NCBI GenBank assembly: GCA_947311815.1
Contig: CAMZMA010000106.1
Coordinates: forward strand, 1 to 21,863
Source of the DNA: an uncultured Flavobacteriaceae bacterium
GTDB taxonomy: Bacteria; Bacteroidota; Bacteroidia; Flavobacteriales; Flavobacteriaceae
Direction of reading: 5' to 3'
Length of the DNA stretch: 21,863 nucleotides
The first letter of the stretch is position 1. Each line of letters begins with the position of its first letter. Below, one piece after another: positions 14,570-21,863 of this stretch. A program made the position numbers and the translations under genes. Below the pieces are notes generated by a model. It saw nothing but the letters and a program-made list of their open reading frames with translations, ran no database searches and was not told the origin of the DNA.

Positions 14570-16102
14570 ATGAACACAACAAAAACGATTAAATCTGCTT
14601 TAATTTCTGTTTTTCATAAAGATGGATTAGCACCTATTGTAAAAAAATTAGATGAATTAAACGTTACCATTTATTCAACTGGTGGCACAGAAAAATTCAT
14701 TAAAGAACTAGGAATAAACGTTGTTCCTGTAGAAGATGTAACATCTTACCCATCTATTTTAGGAGGACGGGTAAAAACACTGCATCCAAAAATTTTCGGA
14801 GGTATTTTAAACCGTCAAGACCATAAAGGCGATGTTGAAGAAATGAAATCTTTTAACATTCCGCAAATAGATTTGGTCATTGTAGATTTATATCCGTTTG
14901 AAAAAACAGTCGCTTCTGGTGCATCAGAACAAGACATTGTTGAAAAAATTGACATCGGCGGCATTTCATTAATCAGAGCATCTGCAAAAAATTTTAAAGA
15001 CACTTTTACCGTTTCTTCTATGAATCAATATGAAGATTTTCTTCAACTGATTACCCAAAATAACGGAAACACCACACTTGCTGATAGAAAAAAATTCGCC
15101 GCAAAATCTTTCAATATCTCCTCACATTATGATACGGCAATTTTCAATTATTTTAATGCAGATCATGAAATTGCTTCCTTAAAAATTAGCGAAACCGAAG
15201 GGAAAGTTTTACGATATGGCGAAAATCCGCATCAAAAAGGATTTTTCTTTGGTAATTTTAATGATTTATTTGACGTTTTACACGGCAAAGAATTAAGCTA
15301 CAACAACTTATTAGATGTAGATGCCGCTGTAAATTTAATGAATGAATTTACAGGAGAACAACCTACTTTTGCTATTTTAAAACACAACAATGCATGTGGT
15401 TTTGCTCAAAGAGGAACAGTACATCAAGCATATATTGATGCCTTGGCCGGAGACCCAACATCGGCTTTTGGCGGTATTTTAATTGCAAATACAAATATTG
15501 ATGTAGAAACAGCATCAGAAATTCATAAATTATTTTGCGAAGTAGTTATCGCACCAAGTTATGATACCGAAGCACTCGCCATTTTAAAAGGTAAAAAGCA
15601 CAGAAGAATTCTTGTGCAAAAAACCGCCGATTTACCAAAATCATCGGTTAGAACTTGTTTAAACGGATTATTGGTGCAAGATAAAGATATGATTACCGAT
15701 ACTTTAGATGATTTATCGTACGCAACCAACAATAAACCTACAAATAACGAGTTAGAAGATTTATTATTTGCGTCTAAAATCTGTAAACACACCAAGTCTA
15801 ACACTATTGTTTTGGTTAAAAACAAACAACTATATGCAAGCGGAACAGGACAAACTAGTAGAGTTGATGCGCTAAATCAATCTATAGAAAAAGCAAGACA
15901 TTTTGGCTTTGATTTAACAGGAGCTGTTATGGCAAGTGATGCATTTTTTCCGTTTCCAGACTGTGTAGAAATTGCCGATAAAGCAGGTATAAAAAGCGTT
16001 ATTCAACCTGGAGGTTCTATAAAAGACCAACTAAGTATAGAATATTGTAACCAGCACAATTTATCTATGGTTATGACAGGGACAAGACATTTTAAACATT
16101 AA
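14570..16102 (+). CDS. purH: Bifunctional AICAR formyltransferase / IMP cyclohydrolase PurH (510 aa)
   Basis: A cytosolic enzyme for the last two steps of IMP synthesis: formylation of AICAR with 10-formyl-tetrahydrofolate, then ring closure. The N-terminal MGS-like cyclohydrolase domain (about 1-150) has ALISVFHKDGL (10-20), YSTGGTEKFI (35-44) and SILGGRVKTLHPKIFGGIL (62-80). The AICAR transformylase domain (about 200-510) has LRYGENPHQKG (214-224), the catalytic pair K271-H272 in ILKHNNACGFA, and the C-terminal SVIQPGGSIKDQ and MVMTGTRHFKH. Length is normal and all expected motifs are intact. The gene has its own promoter and is followed 77 bases later by mreB, which has its own -7 box, so the two need not be co-transcribed. 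Confidence 0.98.
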   Translation: MNTTKTIKSALISVFHKDGLAPIVKKLDELNVTIYSTGGTEKFIKELGINVVPVEDVTSYPSILGGRVKTLHPKIFGGILNRQDHKGDVEEMKSFNIPQIDLVIVDLYPFEKTVASGASEQDIVEKIDIGGISLIRASAKNFKDTFTVSSMNQYEDFLQLITQNNGNTTLADRKKFAAKSFNISSHYDTAIFNYFNADHEIASLKISETEGKVLRYGENPHQKGFFFGNFNDLFDVLHGKELSYNNLLDVDAAVNLMNEFTGEQPTFAILKHNNACGFAQRGTVHQAYIDALAGDPTSAFGGILIANTNIDVETASEIHKLFCEVVIAPSYDTEALAILKGKKHRRILVQKTADLPKSSVRTCLNGLLVQDKDMITDTLDDLSYATNNKPTNNELEDLLFASKICKHTKSNTIVLVKNKQLYASGTGQTSRVDALNQSIEKARHFGFDLTGAVMASDAFFPFPDCVEIADKAGIKSVIQPGGSIKDQLSIEYCNQHNLSMVMTGTRHFKH

Positions 16103-16134
16103 AAAAATTATTCAAAATAAACAAAGAAATTTAG

Positions 16135-16142
16135 TAGCTTTG
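16135..16142 (+). promoter_or_regulatory. Likely -7 box of the mreB operon promoter
   Basis: TAGCTTTG fits TAnnTTTG and lies 37 bases before the mreB ATG in the short purH-mreB gap. No good TTG is found at -33, so the assignment rests on the -7 box and its position. Confidence 0.5.
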
Positions 16143-16179
16143 TAACCATTCATTTTTAACACACATTTTAAGTAAATAT

Positions 16180-17208
16180 ATGGGCTTTTTTGATTTTATG
16201 ACGGAAGATATTGCTATTGATTTAGGAACAGCAAACACACTTATTATCCATAATGGAAAAGTGGTGATTGATAGTCCGTCAATAGTTGCTCGTGATAGAA
16301 TTACAGGTAAAATTATTGCCATTGGTAAAGAAGCCAATTTAATGCAAGGAAAAACGCATGAAAACATTAAAACCATTCGTCCGTTAAAAGACGGTGTGAT
16401 TGCAGATTTTCAAGCATCTGAAGAAATGATCAAAGAGTTTGTAAAGCAAATTCCATCCATTAAAAAAAGATTATTTCCACCTTCATTAAGAATGGTTATT
16501 TGTATTCCTTCTGGCATTACAGAAGTTGAAAGAAGAGCGGTACGCGATTCTGCAAAACACATGAATGCCAAAGAAATTTATCTAATTTTTGAACCTATGG
16601 CAGCAGCAATTGGTGTAGGAATTGATATTATGGAGCCCAAAGGAAATATGATTATTGATATAGGTGGCGGTACTACAGAAATTGCTGTAATTGCATTATC
16701 TGGTATTGTTTGCGACCAATCTGTAAAAGTGGCTGGAGATTTATTTACCAATGATATTATGTATTATATGCGTACCCAACATAACTTATACGTTGGAGAA
16801 ACTACCGCAGAAAAAATAAAAATAACTATTGGTGCTGCAACTGAAGATTTAGATTCTCCGCCAGATGATATGATGGTTCAAGGGAGAGATTTATTAAGCG
16901 GAAAACCAAAACAAATACAAATTTCTTACAGAGAAATTGCCAAAGCTTTAGATAAATCTATCTTAAGAATTGAAGACGCTGTTATGGAAACACTTTCTAA
17001 AACTCCACCAGAATTAGCCGCAGATATTTACACTACAGGTATTTACTTAGCAGGCGGAGGGTCTATGCTTAGAGGCTTAGACAAACGTTTGTCTAGAAAA
17101 ACCGATTTACCCGTATATGTTGCAGAAGACCCTTTACGTGCCGTTGTTAGAGGAACTGGTATTGCTTTAAAAGAATTAGAAAAATACAAAAGTATATTAA
17201 TGAAATAA
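16180..17208 (+). CDS. mreB: Rod-shape-determining protein MreB (342 aa)
   Basis: A bacterial actin that forms membrane-bound filaments steering sidewall peptidoglycan synthesis. The actin-fold nucleotide motifs are all present: phosphate 1 DLGTANT (14-20), connect/phosphate 2 IIDIGGGTTEIAV (158-170), EPMAAAIGVG (138-147), and adenosine loop YLAGGGSMLRGLD (289-301). The N-terminus MGFFDFMTED is the short amphipathic start used for membrane contact in many MreBs. Length is normal. The gene starts the mre-mrd cluster, with mreC 18 bases downstream. Confidence 0.98.
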   Translation: MGFFDFMTEDIAIDLGTANTLIIHNGKVVIDSPSIVARDRITGKIIAIGKEANLMQGKTHENIKTIRPLKDGVIADFQASEEMIKEFVKQIPSIKKRLFPPSLRMVICIPSGITEVERRAVRDSAKHMNAKEIYLIFEPMAAAIGVGIDIMEPKGNMIIDIGGGTTEIAVIALSGIVCDQSVKVAGDLFTNDIMYYMRTQHNLYVGETTAEKIKITIGAATEDLDSPPDDMMVQGRDLLSGKPKQIQISYREIAKALDKSILRIEDAVMETLSKTPPELAADIYTTGIYLAGGGSMLRGLDKRLSRKTDLPVYVAEDPLRAVVRGTGIALKELEKYKSILMK

Positions 17209-17226
17209 CGAAAACAACACCTTTTC

Positions 17227-18057
17227 ATGCAGCAGATTTTCTTTTTTGTTCAGAAATACAAATACTTTCTGTTTTTTTTACTATTAGAATTTTTTGCGAT
17301 TTTTTTAATTATAAACAATCACAGCTTTCATAAAAGTAAATTTATAAGTTCTGCAAACGGAATTACAGGTAAATTATATCAAAAAAGTAGTCAATTTTCT
17401 GATTATTTTCATCTAAAAGATCAAAATAAAGAGTTGAATGATGAAAACATCAAACTAAAAAATCAGCTTGAATTATTAATGAGTAAAAACGATACTGTTT
17501 TTAACCAAACAATTATTGATACCCTGCAATTTCATCAAAAATACACGTATATAAATGCTAAAATCATTAAAAACGAGTATCATAAGTCTTTTAACTTCTT
17601 AACCGTAAATAGAGGCAAAAAACAAGGGGTTTTAAAAGAAATGGCAGTTGTAAACAGCAAAGGAATTATAGGAATTACCGATGTTTCTAATAAAGATTAC
17701 AGCAGAGTTCAATCTATTTTAAACAAAAACAGTAAGATAAATGCTCGATTAAAAAATAGCTTTCATTTTGGTACGCTTATCTGGAACGGAAAAGACTACA
17801 ATACAGTACAACTTATTGATATTCCTAAAGAAGCAAACATCACTCAAGGAGACACCATAATTACTGGAGGAAAATCCACCATTTTTCCCGAAGGAGTTTT
17901 AATAGGTACTGTCATAAAACAAAGCAATAAAAGTACTTTTAACAATAGTATTGATATTAAATTATTTAATGACATGAGCAATATCGGTTATGTGTATGTT
18001 ATTAAAAATTTAGATAAAATAGAAATTAAATCATTAGACGATAGCAATAATGAATAA
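17227..18057 (+). CDS. mreC: Rod-shape-determining protein MreC (276 aa)
   Basis: A bitopic inner-membrane protein that links MreB filaments to the periplasmic cell-wall synthesis complex. A single membrane helix (about 13-30) follows a short cytoplasmic start, MQQIFFFVQKYKY. A coiled-coil stretch rich in Lys/Glu/Asn/Leu follows (about 62-88), then the double beta-barrel domain. That domain is marked by FLTVNRGKKQGVLKEMAVVN (123-142), GIIGITDVS and a later ITGGKSTIFPEGVLIGTV. Length is typical of flavobacteria. The stop overlaps the mreD start by 8 bases, so translation is coupled. Confidence 0.95.
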   Translation: MQQIFFFVQKYKYFLFFLLLEFFAIFLIINNHSFHKSKFISSANGITGKLYQKSSQFSDYFHLKDQNKELNDENIKLKNQLELLMSKNDTVFNQTIIDTLQFHQKYTYINAKIIKNEYHKSFNFLTVNRGKKQGVLKEMAVVNSKGIIGITDVSNKDYSRVQSILNKNSKINARLKNSFHFGTLIWNGKDYNTVQLIDIPKEANITQGDTIITGGKSTIFPEGVLIGTVIKQSNKSTFNNSIDIKLFNDMSNIGYVYVIKNLDKIEIKSLDDSNNE

Positions 18058-18556
18058 AAGATTTTACTATATAATTACAGGAATTATTTTGGTATTATTA
18101 CAAGTATTTATTCTAAATAATATTTTATTATTTGGCTATGTAAACCCATATATTTACATCGCTTTTATTTTCTTTTTCCCTTTAAAAAGAGATCGTTTTT
18201 TGTTTTTATTTTTTTCTTTTTTAATGGGTTTATTTGTAGATTTCTTCTCTGATTCTGGCGGAATTCACGCCTTTGCCACATTATTTATTGCGTTTACACG
18301 TCTCTTTTTTATCAAGACTATTTTTAAAAAATCTGATGGTGATTTTCCCTTTTTCAATCTAAAGGAAGAACCTTTTGGAAAATTTTTTAATTATGTTGTT
18401 ATTTTAACAATTACACATCATTTTATACTGTTTTTGTTAGAAAATTTTAGCTTTCAAAATTTCTCTAACCTCCTTTTAAACACGTTGTATTCTAGTGTTT
18501 TTACACTTCTTTTATTTTTTGCAGGAAATCATATTTTTAGCAAAAATTTATCATGA
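18050..18556 (+). CDS. mreD: Rod-shape-determining protein MreD (168 aa)
   Basis: A small integral-membrane elongasome protein. It is highly hydrophobic, with about five membrane segments. It has YVNPYIYIAFIFFFPLKRDR and LMGLFVDFFSDSGGIHAFAT, the latter resembling the conserved MreD motif G(L)xxD...GxHA. The start overlaps mreC and the stop overlaps the mrdA start by 4 bases (ATGA). Sequence conservation in this family is low, so the call leans on these motifs together with membrane pattern and position, which are decisive. Confidence 0.93.
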   Translation: MNKRFYYIITGIILVLLQVFILNNILLFGYVNPYIYIAFIFFFPLKRDRFLFLFFSFLMGLFVDFFSDSGGIHAFATLFIAFTRLFFIKTIFKKSDGDFPFFNLKEEPFGKFFNYVVILTITHHFILFLLENFSFQNFSNLLLNTLYSSVFTLLLFFAGNHIFSKNLS

Positions 18557-20436
18557 AAAGAAGTTTTTTATTATACTTTTTAGTGGCTTTTATCGGATTG
18601 ATTTTAATCGGAAGACTTTTTCAATTGCAAGTTTTAAAAAACCCGAACAATAGCAACCCAATAAATACAGGTGCTGTAACCGTAAAGTTTGATTATCCTG
18701 AGAGAGGGTATATTTATGATAGAAATCAAAAATTATTGGTTGCTAATCAACTGTCTTATGACGTAATGGTCATACCCAATCAAGTAGCACAATTAGATAC
18801 CTTAGAATTTTGTTCATTGCTTAAAATTTCTAAAGAAAGTTTTCTAAAACGGTATTACAAAGCAAGAAAATATGCACCTTGGCTTGCTTCTAAATTTTTA
18901 AAACAATTGGCAAAAGAAGATTTTGCTTTTTTACAAGAAAAATTAAATAAATACAAAGGATTTTACATACAAAAAAGAATTATACGAAATTATCCTATAA
19001 AATCTGCTGCTAATGTATTAGGATATTTAAGCGAAGTGAATGAGCAAACTGCTAAAAAAAACAATTATTACGAACAAGGAGAGTTGATAGGAAAAGCAGG
19101 TGTAGAAAAAGAATATGAACAATTTTTAAGAGGCAAAAAAGGAAAAAAATATTACAGTAAAAATATTTTTAATAAAATTACTGGTTCTTTTAAAAATGGT
19201 CAATTAGACACTTTACCAGAAAACGGAAAAGACATCACATTAACAATTGACTCCGAATTACAACAATATGCTGAACAATTAATGAACGGAAAACGAGGCG
19301 GAATTGTAGCGATAGAACCCTCGACAGGAGAAATTTTAACACTTGTTACAGCTCCTTCTTACGACCCTAATTTAATGGTCGGCAGAAAAAGATCGGTAAA
19401 TTCTGTTCGCCTTTTTGGAGACACCTTTAACAAACCAATGTTCGACAGAAGTTTAAAAGCATCTTATGCTCCTGGTTCGCCTTTTAAGATTATAAACGCA
19501 CTTATCGGTTTACAAGAAGATGTTATTGATGAAGGTTTTTACGTGTATTGTCATCACGGATACAGATATGGGAAACGAAAAAACGAGTTTATGGGTTGCC
19601 ATTGCGGTATTACTGGGCGTAAAATCAAACTAAAAACAGCGATTTCAAAATCTTGTAACAGTTACTTTTCTATCACTTACAGAAAAATTATTGACAATGC
19701 TGCTACACCTTCTATTGGAATGGACAATTGGAACAAACACGTCACCAGTTTTGGCTTAGGTAATTTTTTAGGATATGATTTACCTATTGGACAAAAAGGA
19801 TGCATCCCAAACGGAAAATATTACGACAAATATTATAAATTTAGATGGGGCGCAGTAACTACTATTTCTAATGCGATTGGTCAAGGAGAAGTGCTAACAA
19901 CACCTATTCAATTAGCCAATTTTACAGCAGCAATTGCCAATAAAGGATTTTATTACACGCCTCATATCGTAAAAGAAATTGATCATCAAAAAATAACAAA
20001 TAACAAATTTACCATTCCTAAAAAAACAACTATTAACGCCAAATATTTCAATCCTATTATTGATGCCATGGAAGAAGTTTTTAAAACAGGAACAGGACGA
20101 TGGAGCCAGGTAAAAGGAATTACTATTTGCGGTAAAACTGGTACATCAGAAAATTTTGTTAGAATTGACGGGCAAAAAGTTCAACTTCCAGATCATTCTA
20201 TTTTAATTGCTTTTGCTCCTAAAGAAAATCCTAAAATTGCCATTGCTGTTTTTGTAGAAAACGGAGGGTACGGATCTACTATCGCAGCGCCTATTACTAG
20301 TTTGATGATAGAAAAATACCTTACCAAAAAAGTGAGCAGAAAACAAATAGAAACCAACATGGTAAATCTTAGTTTACAAGATATTTATAACAAAGCACTT
20401 ATTAAACCAAAAGAAGACGTTGAGACAAGAGAATAA
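18553..20436 (+). CDS. mrdA: Penicillin-binding protein 2 (627 aa)
   Basis: The transpeptidase of the elongasome, cross-linking new sidewall peptidoglycan together with RodA. One N-terminal membrane helix (about 5-22) anchors it. A non-catalytic pedestal domain (about 40-220) includes the PERGYIYDRN motif (49-58). The transpeptidase domain has all three active-site motifs: SxxK at S309-K312 (APGSPFK), SxN at S367-N369 (SKSCNS), and KTGT at 528-531. Cysteines C333, C349 and C351 with nearby histidines (YCHHGY and GCHCG) lie between the first two motifs and could bind a metal ion. Length is normal. It overlaps mreD by 4 bases and rodA by 17 bases. Confidence 0.97.
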   Translation: MKRSFLLYFLVAFIGLILIGRLFQLQVLKNPNNSNPINTGAVTVKFDYPERGYIYDRNQKLLVANQLSYDVMVIPNQVAQLDTLEFCSLLKISKESFLKRYYKARKYAPWLASKFLKQLAKEDFAFLQEKLNKYKGFYIQKRIIRNYPIKSAANVLGYLSEVNEQTAKKNNYYEQGELIGKAGVEKEYEQFLRGKKGKKYYSKNIFNKITGSFKNGQLDTLPENGKDITLTIDSELQQYAEQLMNGKRGGIVAIEPSTGEILTLVTAPSYDPNLMVGRKRSVNSVRLFGDTFNKPMFDRSLKASYAPGSPFKIINALIGLQEDVIDEGFYVYCHHGYRYGKRKNEFMGCHCGITGRKIKLKTAISKSCNSYFSITYRKIIDNAATPSIGMDNWNKHVTSFGLGNFLGYDLPIGQKGCIPNGKYYDKYYKFRWGAVTTISNAIGQGEVLTTPIQLANFTAAIANKGFYYTPHIVKEIDHQKITNNKFTIPKKTTINAKYFNPIIDAMEEVFKTGTGRWSQVKGITICGKTGTSENFVRIDGQKVQLPDHSILIAFAPKENPKIAIAVFVENGGYGSTIAAPITSLMIEKYLTKKVSRKQIETNMVNLSLQDIYNKALIKPKEDVETRE

Positions 20437-21697
20437 CAATATTTTTTTCGGAATAGACTGGTTATTAGTGTTGCTTTTTACAATGCTAGTTGGCTTTGGA
20501 TGGATGAATATCTATGCCGCATCTATCACTAATGAAAACCAAGAAGTATTCGATTTTTCAACAAAATACGGTAAACAAATGCTTTGGATTTTGTTAAGCA
20601 TCCCGCTTATTATCATCATCCTATTTTTTAACGCCAAATTTTACGAACGTTTTGCAAGTATTTTTTATGTAATTTCAATACTCTCTTTAATTTTATTATT
20701 CCCTTTAGGAAAAAATATAAACGGAGCAACTTCTTGGTTTAATTTAGGATTTATGAGCTTACAACCATCAGAATTTGCCAAAGCAATGACCGCTTTAGCA
20801 GTCGCTAAATTATTAAGTGATAGAAATTACAACCTAAACATAATTAAAAATCAAATCAAAGCATTTACCATCATTTTTTTACCTGCTGTACTCATTACAT
20901 TGCAACCAGACGCAGGTTCTGCACTCATCTATTTGGCCTTCTTTTTTGTATTAAACAGAGAAGGTTTGACGTTAAATTACATTCTATTAGGCTCTTTTGC
21001 CATCGTATTATTTATTTTAACCTTATATTTTGGAGCTAAACCAATTATTATTTTATTTTTTAGTCTCATCACTTTAATTTCGTTGTTTTTAATTTACAAA
21101 CAAAAGATAAACCTACGTTTTAATTGGTATAAAATACTACTTACTTACCTTGTAATTGGCGGTTTTATTTTAGGCGCAAGCTTTATGTACAACTCCGTTT
21201 TTAAGCAACACCACAGAGATCGGTTTGATGTGCTTTTAGGAAAAAAAATAGACACAAAAAACATTGGGTACAACATACATCAATCTGAATTAAGTATCAG
21301 CTCTGGTGGTTTTTTAGGAAAAGGTTTTTTACAAGGAGAAAGAACTAGAGGCAGGTTTGTACCCGAACAACATACTGATTATATTTTTAGTACAGTAGGA
21401 GAAGAATGGGGATTTCTTGGAAGCAGTCTTGTTATTATTGTTTTTATGATGCTTATTTTTAGAATTATTTACCTCTCAGATACGCATACTAATAAATTTG
21501 GAAGAATTTACGGCTACGGTTTAGCATCCATACTATTTTTTCATGTTATTGTAAATATAGGAATGGTTGTTGGTCTTTTACCAACTGTAGGGATTCCGTT
21601 ACCTTTTTTTAGTTACGGCGGTTCTTCTCTTTGGGGATTTACTTTACTCCTATTTATTTTTATACGATTAGATGCACATAAAAATTACGATTGGTAG
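20420..21697 (+). CDS. rodA: Peptidoglycan glycosyltransferase RodA (425 aa)
   Basis: A SEDS-family membrane glycosyltransferase that polymerises lipid II for sidewall growth with PBP2. It has about ten membrane segments. Family motifs are PSEFAK (116-121), LQPDAGSALIYL (161-172) with its acidic residue, GYNIHQSELSISSGG (283-297), GKGFLQG and VPEQHTDYIFS (314-324). Near the end is the conserved GLLPTVGIPLPFFSYGGSS. The start is taken as TTG at 20420, giving MRQENNNIFFGIDWLL, because the next ATG (20483) would remove half of the first membrane helix. This start overlaps mrdA by 17 bases, consistent with coupling. It is the last gene of the cluster; no clear terminator follows. Confidence 0.95.
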   Translation: MRQENNNIFFGIDWLLVLLFTMLVGFGWMNIYAASITNENQEVFDFSTKYGKQMLWILLSIPLIIIILFFNAKFYERFASIFYVISILSLILLFPLGKNINGATSWFNLGFMSLQPSEFAKAMTALAVAKLLSDRNYNLNIIKNQIKAFTIIFLPAVLITLQPDAGSALIYLAFFFVLNREGLTLNYILLGSFAIVLFILTLYFGAKPIIILFFSLITLISLFLIYKQKINLRFNWYKILLTYLVIGGFILGASFMYNSVFKQHHRDRFDVLLGKKIDTKNIGYNIHQSELSISSGGFLGKGFLQGERTRGRFVPEQHTDYIFSTVGEEWGFLGSSLVIIVFMMLIFRIIYLSDTHTNKFGRIYGYGLASILFFHVIVNIGMVVGLLPTVGIPLPFFSYGGSSLWGFTLLLFIFIRLDAHKNYDW

Positions 21698-21863
21698 TTT
21701 GCAATGTCCTCCATTTCACTGCTAGAAATAAGACAAAAGACCTAACTGCAACCGCATAACAAACAGGGTTTTAAACATTTGATTTGGAACAGTCTCAAAA
21801 CTTGTGGAGTTTTAAAAAAATAGTTTGATATTTGATGTTAAAAAAACAGATGTCCACAATTGA
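21698..21863. other. Unassigned stretch after rodA to the window edge
   Basis: No gene is recognised. A minus-strand frame enters from the right edge and stops near 21798 after 22 residues (SIVDICFFNIKYQTIFLKLH and KF), which resembles nothing I know. A 6-base-pair hairpin, AAAACT/AGTTTT (21797-21813), is too weak to call a terminator. Base composition is a little less AT-rich around 21700-21760 than in the other gaps. Confidence 0.4.

Noticed and set aside
14815..16376. Minus-strand open frames opposite purH and mreB
   Set aside because: Antisense shadows; the coding strands have complete catalytic motifs.
21797..21813. Terminator after rodA
   Set aside because: The stem is only 6 base pairs, rich in A/T, and is followed by A rather than T.
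1..21863. Mobile elements, CRISPR arrays, tRNA or rRNA genes
   Set aside because: I saw no transposase or integrase motifs, no regularly spaced repeats, and no cloverleaf or rRNA-like sequence on either strand.

Overview
The window is AT-rich chromosomal DNA from a member of the Bacteroidota, most likely a marine-type Flavobacteriaceae (Polaribacter/Tenacibaculum-like; genus not resolved). Four things point there. Promoters carry the Bacteroidota-type TAnnTTTG box with an upstream TTG/TTTG. Shine-Dalgarno sequences are essentially absent. An XrtF-type exosortase is present with its small membrane partner. The mreB-mreC-mreD-mrdA-rodA cluster follows purH, as I recall it doing in this family. 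I see no mobile element, CRISPR array, rRNA or tRNA; the region looks like core genome.

Left part (1-6115). On the minus strand, a Glu/Leu/Phe/Val dehydrogenase gene is followed by an NhaD-type Na+/H+ antiporter that runs off the left edge; a well-formed promoter at 2359-2389 serves both. Upstream lies anmK (cell-wall sugar recycling), divergent from a plus-strand acyl-CoA dehydrogenase that ends in a clear intrinsic terminator. Then, on the minus strand, come a 52-residue membrane protein and a divergent TruA-family pseudouridine synthase. A small secreted-protein gene at 5838-6115 is broken by a frameshift.

Middle part (6116-12367). gltB and gltD encode both subunits of NADPH-dependent glutamate synthase, 2 bases apart, ending at a strong two-way terminator shared with the convergent genes. 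Together with the dehydrogenase on the left, the window holds two enzymes of glutamate/ammonium metabolism.

Right part (12386-21697). On the minus strand: xrtF, its partner (4-base overlap), and a lipoprotein with two tandem heavy-metal-binding modules. Divergent from xrtF is a GAF-domain free-methionine-sulfoxide-reductase-like gene interrupted by a single in-frame TAA. After a 289-base gap with an unassigned promoter-like signal come purH (last two steps of IMP synthesis) and the elongasome genes mreB, mreC, mreD, mrdA (PBP2) and rodA. The last four elongasome genes are tightly packed or overlapping, which fits one operon building the rod-shaped sidewall. The last 166 bases carry no recognised gene.

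Most genes are standard housekeeping. The points most worth following are the two single-lesion broken genes, the XrtF pair whose substrates are not visible here, the atypical TruA, and the unassigned promoter and hairpin before purH.
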